DNA from: SHWB01 sp050246875
GTDB lineage: Bacteria; Pseudomonadota; Alphaproteobacteria; UBA6615
NCBI GenBank assembly: GCA_050246875.1
Contig: JBFWVF010000011.1
Span: 62,001 to 126,000, forward strand
Direction: 5' to 3'
Length of the DNA stretch: 64,000 bases
The notes below the pieces were generated by a model. The model did no database searches. It was not told the origin of the DNA and saw only the letters and a program-made list of their open reading frames with translations. The translations under genes and the position numbers were made by a program. Positions 57,758-64,000 of the stretch are shown one piece after another. Position 1 is the stretch's first letter. The number at the start of each line of letters is the position of its first letter.

Positions 57758-58962
57758 TGCCTTCCTCGATGCCCAGGCTCCCGGACTATACCGGCGCGAC
57801 GGTCCTGTTCACCGTCGTCCAGGGGCTGCTGGCCATGGCCACGGCGGCCGGGCCGGTCGTCGCCCTCGCCATGCTCGGCGAGCTTGGCCTGTCGACGGCC
57901 TGGATCGGCGCCTACGCCCCGATCGTCTACGGCGCGGCGATGTTCAGCTCGCCGGCCAGCGCCGACCTGATCACCCGCTACGGCGCGGTGCGCGTCTCGC
58001 AGGTCGCCCTGCTGTCCGCCGCCGCCGGGCTGACGCTGATGGGCCTCGGCTCGACCGCCCTCGTCGCCGTCGGCGCGGCCATCGTCGGCGCCGCCTACGG
58101 GCCGGGCACGCCGGCCAGTTCGCATGTCCTCGCCCGCATTGTGCCGCCCGCGCGCCAGCCGCTGGTCTTTTCCATCAAGCAGACCGGTGTGCCGCTGGGC
58201 ACGGCCGCCGCCGGCTTCGCCCTGCCGCCGATCGTCGTCGCCGTCGGCTGGCACGCCGCGCTGTTCGCCGCCGCCGCCGCCTGCGTCGTGGCAGCGCTGC
58301 TGATCACCCCGCTGCGCCGGCGGATCGACGCCGACCGCCAGCCCGGTTCGGGCCGCATGTTCGACATCATCGGCCCGCTGCGCCTCGTGCTGTCGAGCCG
58401 TGGCCTGCGCCTGCTGATGATCGGCTGCCTCGCCCTCGGCCTGATGCAGATGTGCTTCGTCAATTTCTACGTCGCCTTCCTCGAGGACAGCGCCGGCTTC
58501 TCCAAGATCGCCGCCGGCGCCCTGTTCGGCATCGCCGGCATCGCCGGCGCGGCCGGCCGCATCTTCTGGGGCGGGGTGTCGGGCGCGCTGCTGTCGCCGA
58601 CGCGCACGCTGACGCTGATCTGCGTCATCGTCGCCGCCATCACGGTCGCGGTCACGCAGCTTTCGGCCGACTGGCCGTTCTTCATCGCGGCGGCCCTGAG
58701 CGCCGCCTTCGGCGCCACGGCGATGGGCTGGAACGGCGTCTACCTTGCCGAGGTCGCCCGCCTCGCGCCGCCGGGCGCCGCCGGGCGCGCCACCGGCGGC
58801 ATGGGTGTGGCGATGTTCGGCGGCGTGCTGTTCGCCCCGCCGGTCTTCGGCGTGATCCTGGCCCTCTCCGGCTACGGCGCGGCCTTCCTCGTCGCCGGGG
58901 CCGCGGTGCTGGCCGGCGCCCTGCCCTTCGTGCGCGCCTCGCGCATCGGCCGGCGGGAATAA
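57757..58962 (+). CDS. MFS transporter
   Basis: The 401-residue protein has about 12 membrane segments. A loop 2-3 region (ADLITRYGAVRVSQVALLSA), YGPGTPASSHVLARIVPP near helix 4-5 and FSIKQTGVPLGTAAAGFALP fit the cyanate/organic-anion type MFS carriers. GTG 57757 has GGGAG at a good spacing but lies in a hairpin; ATG 57769 is the alternative. Substrate unknown; perhaps related to the liv solute by position. Confidence 0.87.
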   Translation: MPSSMPRLPDYTGATVLFTVVQGLLAMATAAGPVVALAMLGELGLSTAWIGAYAPIVYGAAMFSSPASADLITRYGAVRVSQVALLSAAAGLTLMGLGSTALVAVGAAIVGAAYGPGTPASSHVLARIVPPARQPLVFSIKQTGVPLGTAAAGFALPPIVVAVGWHAALFAAAAACVVAALLITPLRRRIDADRQPGSGRMFDIIGPLRLVLSSRGLRLLMIGCLALGLMQMCFVNFYVAFLEDSAGFSKIAAGALFGIAGIAGAAGRIFWGGVSGALLSPTRTLTLICVIVAAITVAVTQLSADWPFFIAAALSAAFGATAMGWNGVYLAEVARLAPPGAAGRATGGMGVAMFGGVLFAPPVFGVILALSGYGAAFLVAGAAVLAGALPFVRASRIGRRE

Positions 58963-59111
58963 AACCTCCGCTTCCCTGTTATTGCCGTTCGAGGGCAACG
59001 CGTGGGCCCCGCGCGAGCGTCCGGTCTGCGCTGTGACGATCGCGGGCCTGCCGGCCGCCGGCCCGCCGGGTGACGGGCCCGGCGGCGGGCGACGGGCCAG
59101 GTGGAGTGCAG

Positions 59112-59183
59112 GCCGGGCGCTGCCCGGCTGGCGTGACAGGGTTCGGCTCAGGGACGTCGGGGTGCAAACCCTGCCCTGACGCC
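59112..59183 (+). other. Two consecutive RNA-hairpin-like structures before the second sigma gene
   Basis: First hairpin: GCCGGGC, GCT, GCCCGGC (59112-59128). Second: GGCGT (59130-59134) and CAGGGTT (59137-59143) pair with AACCCTG (59167-59173) and ACGCC (59179-59183), enclosing a 23-base loop that has CTCAGGG, which could alternatively pair with CCCTGA. It lies in the 292-bp gap between MFS and sigma genes. Not matched to any RNA family I know; it may be a structured leader or terminator. Confidence 0.35.
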
Positions 59184-59254
59184 AAGGGGGCGGTGGCGGC
59201 ACGCCCGAGTGCCCCCGCCGTGACGTCGCCGCCCCCGTCTGTCATAAGGAGCGG

Positions 59255-59767
59255 ATGCGTACGGTGCTGTCCTTCGATGCCCGTCTCGAGGAACACATTC
59301 CAGGGCTGCGGCGCTATGCCTACGCCCTTGTGCGCGACCGTGAGCGGGCCGACGACCTGGTGCAGGACTGCCTCGCGCGGGCCCTGTCGCGGCGCCATCT
59401 GTGGCGGCCGGGCAATTTGCGGGCCTGGCTGTTCCGCATCCTGCACAACGTCTACGTCAACGACGTCGCGCGGGCGGCGATCCGGCCGGACGCGACCGCG
59501 CTCGATGCCGTGACCGAGCCGTCGATCGAGGCTTCACAGGACGATGTCGTCTACTTGCGGCGCGTGGCGACACGCCTCGCCGAACTGCCGGCCGACCAGC
59601 GCGAGGTGCTGCTGCTGGTCGGCCTCGAGGGTTTCGCCTACGAGGAGGCCGCGCGCGTGCTCGGCGTCCCCGTCGGCACGGTGATGTCGCGCCTTTCGCG
59701 CGGCCGTCGGCGACTGCGCGAACTGCTCGCCGATACGTCCACGACCACCTTGCGACGTGTGAAATGA
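59255..59767 (+). CDS. ECF-type RNA polymerase sigma factor
   Basis: The 170-residue product has region 2 (LRRYAYALVRDRERADDLVQ then DCLARALSRRHLW) and region 4 (LAELPADQREVLLLVGLEGF, AARVLGVPVGTVMSRLSRGR). Standard length for a small ECF sigma. GGAG (AAGGAGCGG) precedes the ATG. The stop overlaps the anti-sigma start (ATGA). Confidence 0.92.
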   Translation: MRTVLSFDARLEEHIPGLRRYAYALVRDRERADDLVQDCLARALSRRHLWRPGNLRAWLFRILHNVYVNDVARAAIRPDATALDAVTEPSIEASQDDVVYLRRVATRLAELPADQREVLLLVGLEGFAYEEAARVLGVPVGTVMSRLSRGRRRLRELLADTSTTTLRRVK

Positions 59768-60537
59768 GTGAGCCTCGTACGCCTGTAAGCGAAGAAGACC
59801 TGCACGCCGCCGCCGACGGCAACCTGCAGCCCGACCGCCGTGCCACGATCGACGCCCATCTCGCGCGCGACCCGGAGGCGGCGGCCGAGGTCGACGCCTG
59901 GCGGCGCCAGAACGAGGCCCTGCACGCCCTGTTCGACCGTGTCGCTGCCGAGCCGGTGCCGACGCAGCTCCGGCCGGCCAACCTGCGGGCACCACGCCTG
60001 CGCCCCGCCACGATCGCCCTGCGCGCCGCCGCCGCGGTCGCCTTGCTGCTGGCGGGCGGGCTCGCCGGCTGGCTCGGCCACGAGCGCTACGGCGACGGCA
60101 CGGCACCGCAACTCGCCATCCTGGCGCGCGAGGCGGTGATGGCGCATCGCGTCTACTCGGTCGAGGTGCGCCACCCCGTCGAGGTGCGTGCCGAGGAGGC
60201 GCATCTCGTCAACTGGCTGTCGCGCCGCCTCGAGCACAGGGTCAACGCGCCCGATCTCGGCGCCGCCGGCTGGAAGCTGGTCGGCGGCCGCCTGCTGCCG
60301 GCGCAGACCGGGCCGGCGGCGCAGTTCATGTACGAATCGCCGGACGGCGAGCGCCTGACGCTCTATATCCGCACCAACCGCACCAGCGACACGACGCAGT
60401 TCCGCGTCGTCGAGGACAATGGCTTCACGGCCTTCTACTGGCTCGACGGCCCGCTGGGCTATGCGCTGATCGGCAAGGCCAGCCGCGAGAAGATGATCGG
60501 CGTCGCCAACGCGGTGTACGAACGGCTGACGCCGTAG
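59764..60537 (+). CDS. Anti-sigma factor, single-pass membrane protein
   Basis: The 257-residue product has an N-terminal anti-sigma domain (VSEEDLHAAADGNLQPDRRA, AHLARDPEAAAEVDAWRRQN) without the zinc Cys/His motif, one membrane segment (about 82-100, ALRAAAAVALLLAGGLAGWL), and a periplasmic domain with WKLVGGRLLPAQTGPAAQFM and RTSDTTQFRVVEDNGFTAFY. Coupled to the sigma gene by a 4-bp overlap. A signal sensed in the periplasm is inferred. Confidence 0.88.
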   Translation: MSEPRTPVSEEDLHAAADGNLQPDRRATIDAHLARDPEAAAEVDAWRRQNEALHALFDRVAAEPVPTQLRPANLRAPRLRPATIALRAAAAVALLLAGGLAGWLGHERYGDGTAPQLAILAREAVMAHRVYSVEVRHPVEVRAEEAHLVNWLSRRLEHRVNAPDLGAAGWKLVGGRLLPAQTGPAAQFMYESPDGERLTLYIRTNRTSDTTQFRVVEDNGFTAFYWLDGPLGYALIGKASREKMIGVANAVYERLTP

Positions 60538-60561
60538 CGGCGGCGTCCCCCTGGTCGATCT

Positions 60562-60589
60562 CCCTCTCCGCCCTCGGGGGCGGAGAGGG
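60562..60589. repeat. Short CCCTCTCC hairpin repeat
   Basis: CCCTCTCCGCCC TCGG GGGCGGAGAGGG, a near-perfect hairpin between convergent genes (anti-sigma and CoA ligase). Probably works as bidirectional terminator. Confidence 0.7.
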
Positions 60590-60638
60590 TCGATGCCGAC
60601 GCTCGCTAATATTACCTCCCCCGGGGGAAACAAACCGT

Positions 60639-62195
60639 TCACACCTGACGGGACTGGCCGCTCCAGAACGTCGCGCGGATGTCCTTCTTGAGGACCTTGC
60701 CGACGGCGCTGCGCGGCAGCGCGTCCCAGAACTCGACCGACTTCGGTGTCTTGACCGACCCCAGCTCGGCCTTGCACAGCGCCATGATCTCGTCCTCGGT
60801 CGCGGTGGCGCCGGGCTTCAGCTCGATGACCGCCTTCACCGCCTCGCCCCATTTCTCGTCAGGCACGCCGATGACAGCGCAGTCCTGCACGGACGGATGG
60901 CCCCAGACGACCTGCTCGATTTCCGACGGGTAGATGTTGAAGCCGCCGGAGATGATCATGTCCTTCTTGCGGTCGACGATGTAGATGTAACCGTCCTCGT
61001 CCTGGTAGCCGATGTCGCCCGTGCGGTGCCAGCCGCCGGGGGCCGAGACCTCCGCCGTCGCCTGCGGATTCCTGTAGTAGCCCGTCATCACGAGGTTGCC
61101 GCGCACGCAGATCTCGCCGCGCTCGCCGCGCGGCACGATGCGCGCGTCGTCGTCGAGGATCTCGACCGGCACATTGAGCGTCGGCCGGCCGCAGGAATAG
61201 AGCCGCTGCGCCTTGCCGCCGGGCGCCAGCGCATCGACATGCTCCTGCGGCGAGAGGAACGTGCAGAAGGCCGGTGCCTCGGTCTGGCCGTAGAGCTGGG
61301 CCATGCACGGCCCGAACACCTCGACCGCCTCGCGCAGCTTGTCGACCGACATCGGCGCGGCACCATAGATGAAATACTCGAGCGAGGAATAGTCGTACCT
61401 GCGCACATCCGGCTGGGCGAGGGTGACGTAGATCGCCGTCGGCGGCAGAAACATGTAGGTCACGCCGTGGCGCTCGATATTCTGCATCAGGTCGGGGAAC
61501 TTGACCCCCGGCATCATCACGTTCGTCGTGCCAATGGCCATCAGCACCGACATGATGCCGCCGGCGGCATGCGTCATCGGCGCGGCGACGAGGTGGACCG
61601 GCGGCTTCTTCGCCGGCATGTGGGCGAGCATGCTCATCGTCATCGTCTCGAAGACGAGATTGGTGAGCTGGATGCCCTTGGGCCGCCCGGTGGTGCCGCC
61701 CGACGACATCAGCGCCCACAGGTCGTCCGGGTTCTCGCGCACGAAGGGCACCTCGCCGGTGTGGCCGGCGATGAAGTCGTCCAGCCACGGGCCGGCGTTG
61801 CCCTTGGCGTCGATGCAGACGTAGAGCGCGATCTTCGGGCACCTGTCGCGGAACACCGCCACCGCGTCCTCGAAGGACGAGTGGTAGAACAGGACCTTCA
61901 CGTCGCAATTGTCGAGGATGTAGGCGTTCTCCGGCACGGCATTGCGCGCGTTGAGCGGCACCCAGGAGGCGCCGCCGCGCAGCAGGCCGAGGATGCAGTC
62001 GAAGGCGCGCATGTCGTTGGGGCTGTAGACGGCGACCTTGTCGCCATGCGCCATGCCGGCGGCCTGCAGCGCGAGGCCGATGCGGTGCGACAGCACCTTC
62101 GCCTCGCCATAGGTCCGCCGGCTGTTGCCGTCGACGAGGAAGGCACGATTCGGATCGAGCAGGCAGCCACGGTCGAAGAAGTCGATGGCGCGCAT
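60639..62195 (-). CDS. AMP-dependent acyl-CoA synthetase/ligase (copy 1)
   Basis: The 518-residue protein is a complete ANL-family enzyme. P-loop SSGGTTGRPKGIQLTN (about 166-181), the A5-like segment YGAAPMSVDKL and YGQTEAPAF, the A7/A8 region GWHRTGDIGYQDEDG with VDRKKDMIISGGFNIYPSEI, and the C-terminal catalytic Lys500 (PRSAVGKVLKKD). It activates a carboxylate to the acyl-AMP and acyl-CoA. Paralogue of the gene at 62372. Substrate unknown; perhaps an aromatic or long-chain acid. Confidence 0.93.
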   Translation of the reverse strand: MRAIDFFDRGCLLDPNRAFLVDGNSRRTYGEAKVLSHRIGLALQAAGMAHGDKVAVYSPNDMRAFDCILGLLRGGASWVPLNARNAVPENAYILDNCDVKVLFYHSSFEDAVAVFRDRCPKIALYVCIDAKGNAGPWLDDFIAGHTGEVPFVRENPDDLWALMSSGGTTGRPKGIQLTNLVFETMTMSMLAHMPAKKPPVHLVAAPMTHAAGGIMSVLMAIGTTNVMMPGVKFPDLMQNIERHGVTYMFLPPTAIYVTLAQPDVRRYDYSSLEYFIYGAAPMSVDKLREAVEVFGPCMAQLYGQTEAPAFCTFLSPQEHVDALAPGGKAQRLYSCGRPTLNVPVEILDDDARIVPRGERGEICVRGNLVMTGYYRNPQATAEVSAPGGWHRTGDIGYQDEDGYIYIVDRKKDMIISGGFNIYPSEIEQVVWGHPSVQDCAVIGVPDEKWGEAVKAVIELKPGATATEDEIMALCKAELGSVKTPKSVEFWDALPRSAVGKVLKKDIRATFWSGQSRQV

Positions 62196-62220
62196 GTGTG
62201 GTGGCCTCTCTCGTTCTTCT

Positions 62221-62354
62221 CCCTCTCCGCCCCGCGGGGCGGAGAGGGTGGGGAGAGGTGGGGGCGTTACCCGCCCGACGAAATGCGAAACTGGCGCGCC
62301 GGTACTCCCCCCACCTCACCCTGCCCTCTCCGCCCCGCGGGGGGGCGGAGAGGG
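62221..62354. repeat. Pair of CCCTCTCC hairpin repeats
   Basis: Units at 62221-62248 (CCCTCTCCGCCCC GC...) and 62324-62354 are arranged as inverted relatives, each a strong hairpin, with GAGGTGGGGG and CCCCCCACCTC as further complementary flanks. They occupy the 176-bp gap between the two CoA ligase genes. Confidence 0.75.
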
Positions 62355-62371
62355 TTCGCGCTTGCGAGGGC

Positions 62372-63928
62372 TCACACCCGCCGTGTCTGGCCGGCCCAGA
62401 ACTTCTCGCGGATGTCCTTCTTGCGCACCTTGCCGACGGCGCTGCGCGGAAGCTGGTCCCAGAACTCGACCGTCTTGGGCGCCTTCACCGAGCCCAGCTC
62501 GGCCTTGCACAGCGCGATGATCTCGTCCTCGGTCGCAGTCGTGCCGGGCTTGAGCTCGATGACGGCCTTCACGGACTCGCCCCACTTCTCGTCGGGCACG
62601 CCGATGACGGCGCAGTCCTGCACGGATGCGTGGCTCCAGATGACCTGCTCGATCTCCGACGGGTAGATGTTGAAGCCGCCGGAGATGATCATGTCCTTCT
62701 TGCGGTCGACGATGTAGACCCAGCCCTCGTCGTCCTGGTAGCCGATGTCGCCCGTGCGGTGCCAGCCGTTGGGCGCCTGCACCTCGGCGGTGGCCTTCTC
62801 GTTCTTGTAGTAGCCCGGCATGACGAGGTTGCCGCGCACGCAGATCTCGCCTTTCTCGCCGCGCGGCAGGATGTTGCCATCGTCGTCGAGGATCTCCAGC
62901 GGCACCGACAGCGACGGCCGGCCGCACGAGTACAGGCGATGCTCGTAGCCCTGGTTGTGCAGCGCCTCGACGTGCTCCTGCTGCGAGAAGAAGGTGCAAA
63001 TGAAGGGCGCCTCGGCCTGGCCATAGAGCTGGCACATGACGGGGCCGAACACGTCCATCGCCTCGCGCAGCTTGTCGACCGACATCGGCGCGGCGGCATA
63101 GAGGAAGTGCTCCAGCGAGGAGTAGTCGTATTTCCGCACGTCGGGCTGCGCGAGCATGACGTAGATGGCGGTCGGCGGCAGGAACAGATACGTCCCCTTG
63201 TACTTCTCGATCGCCTGCATGAGGTCGGGGAACTTGACGCCGGGCAGGACCACGTTGGTCGCGCCGATGCCCATCAGCACCATCATCAGGCCGCCCGCCG
63301 CATGCGTCATCGGCGCCGCAAGGACGTGCACCGGCGGCTTCTTCGGCGGCATCAGGGCGAGCATGCCCATGGCCATCGTCTCGAAGACGAGGTTGGTCCA
63401 GATGACGCCTTTCGGGAACCCGGTGGTGCCGCCCGAGCCGAACAGCGCGCACACGTCGGTCGGGTTGTCGGGGAAGAACGGCGCCTCGCCCTCGTGGCCG
63501 GCGATGAAGTCCTCCAGCCACGGCCCCGCCTTGCCCGGCTTGTCGAGGCAGATGTACTGGCGGATCTTCGGGCACTTCTCGCGGAACACCGCGACGTTGT
63601 CCTCGAAGGAGGAATGGTAGAACAGCACCCGCACGTCGACGTTGTCGAGGATGTAGCAGTTCTCCGGCACGGCGTTGCGGGCGTTGAGCGGCACCCAGAC
63701 GCCGCCGGCGCGGAAGAGCCCGAGCACGCAGTCGAAGGCGCGGATGTCGTTGGGGCTGTAGACCGAGGCGGACTCGCCGCGGGTGTAGCCCGAGGCGAGC
63801 AGCGCCAGCGCGATGCGGTGCGACAGCACCTGCGCCTCGCGGTAGGTGCGCTGGCGGTCGCCGTCGATGATGAAGGCACGGTTCGGGTCGAGCAGGACGC
63901 CCCGGTCGAAGAAGTCGATCACGCGCAT
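62372..63928 (-). CDS. AMP-dependent acyl-CoA synthetase/ligase (copy 2)
   Basis: The 518-residue protein is the same length as copy 1 and closely similar throughout: P-loop GSGGTTGFPKGVIWTN, YAAAPMSVDKL, YGQAEAPFI, GWHRTGDIGYQDDEG and Lys500 (PRSAVGKVRKKD). It probably arose by tandem duplication. Differences cluster in the substrate-pocket half (PGVKFPDLMQAIEKYKGTYL versus the copy 1 version), suggesting different acyl groups. Confidence 0.93.
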   Translation of the reverse strand: MRVIDFFDRGVLLDPNRAFIIDGDRQRTYREAQVLSHRIALALLASGYTRGESASVYSPNDIRAFDCVLGLFRAGGVWVPLNARNAVPENCYILDNVDVRVLFYHSSFEDNVAVFREKCPKIRQYICLDKPGKAGPWLEDFIAGHEGEAPFFPDNPTDVCALFGSGGTTGFPKGVIWTNLVFETMAMGMLALMPPKKPPVHVLAAPMTHAAGGLMMVLMGIGATNVVLPGVKFPDLMQAIEKYKGTYLFLPPTAIYVMLAQPDVRKYDYSSLEHFLYAAAPMSVDKLREAMDVFGPVMCQLYGQAEAPFICTFFSQQEHVEALHNQGYEHRLYSCGRPSLSVPLEILDDDGNILPRGEKGEICVRGNLVMPGYYKNEKATAEVQAPNGWHRTGDIGYQDDEGWVYIVDRKKDMIISGGFNIYPSEIEQVIWSHASVQDCAVIGVPDEKWGESVKAVIELKPGTTATEDEIIALCKAELGSVKAPKTVEFWDQLPRSAVGKVRKKDIREKFWAGQTRRV

Positions 63929-63948
63929 GGCTGGAAAACGTCTCCGGT

Positions 63949-64000
63949 TCAGCGGCCGAGGATGGTGACGCAGGCGGCCGCTTCCTCGATGCCGTGGAAG
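63949..64000 (-). CDS. 3' end of an unidentified gene
   Basis: An open frame enters from the right edge and ends at TGA 63949-63951, giving the last 17 residues, ending EEAAACVTILGR. It is 20 bp upstream of the ligase start on the same strand, so probably the same operon. A thiolase-like C-terminus is conceivable, but the piece is too short to assign. Confidence 0.4.
   Translation of the reverse strand, partial: FHGIEEAAACVTILGR

Noticed and set aside
58990..59200. Cobalamin or other known riboswitch before the sigma gene
   Set aside because: No B12-box or other conserved core that I recognise; only generic hairpins.

Overview
The window is GC-rich DNA (roughly 68-70 % by eye) with dense, often overlapping genes, many ATGA/TGATG stop-start overlaps and palindromic intergenic repeats. 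The gene content points to a free-living alphaproteobacterium with broad catabolism: an AmtB/PII pair, TRAP and Liv-type ABC uptake, hydantoinase/oxoprolinase-family enzymes, CoA ligases and transferases, SDRs, an intradiol dioxygenase, two ECF sigma/anti-sigma pairs and a bufferin locus. I cannot fix the order or genus from sequence alone. No tRNA, rRNA, CRISPR array or prophage was seen.

Layout. 1-2756: 5' end of a probable methyltransferase, a divergent TetR regulator with two near-identical 15-bp operators, then amtB-glnK. 2760-7364: minus-strand trio (RutE-like nitroreductase, intradiol dioxygenase, beta-hydroxyacid dehydrogenase) divergent from a CaiB-type CoA-transferase and a cupin. 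7507-12716: enoyl-CoA hydratase-like/acyl-CoA synthetase pair, an OmpA-type protein, an SDR. 12973-17139: MFS/MarR divergent pair and three related outer-membrane barrels. 17300-26570: a TRAP transporter operon with a serine hydrolase gene inside it, two TetR regulators, a GFA protein, two SDRs and a second serine hydrolase. 26613-28990: a 2.4-kb IS1595-family element with passenger genes, inserted into a hairpin repeat. 29200-42399: one hyuA and three hyuB genes on the minus strand, interrupted by an ECF sigma/anti-sigma/EF-hand operon and a divergent bufA1-bufB-bufC-doxX cluster. 42538-47558: HpcH/HpaI aldolase, a TumE/TumA-like toxin-antitoxin pair, a class IV aminotransferase and an orphan molybdopterin-binding subunit. 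47648-58962: four tandem paralogous Liv-type binding proteins feeding one livHMGF set, followed by an SDR and an MFS transporter. 59255-60537: a second ECF sigma/anti-sigma pair. 60639-63928: two tandem paralogous CoA ligases, then the 3' end of another gene.

How it fits together. Five copies of an operator-like palindrome (consensus TTAACG-N2-CATTAA) lie upstream of the SDR at 11940, the TRAP operon, both TetR genes of the 17-26 kb region (one shared with a serine hydrolase), and the hyuA/aldolase divergent pair. This suggests one TetR-controlled catabolic regulon spread over 30 kb: uptake by TRAP, hydrolysis by beta-lactamase-fold hydrolases, oxidation by SDRs, then hydantoinase-type enzymes and an aldolase. 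The bufferin locus is the best case for a recently described system: a secreted Cys-rich precursor, its MNIO (DUF692) modifying enzyme and DUF2063 partner, and a DoxX-like membrane protein, facing a sigma/anti-sigma/metal-sensor operon that probably controls it. The IS1595 element carries a HEPN-like protein and a Cys-rich protein whose roles are unknown.
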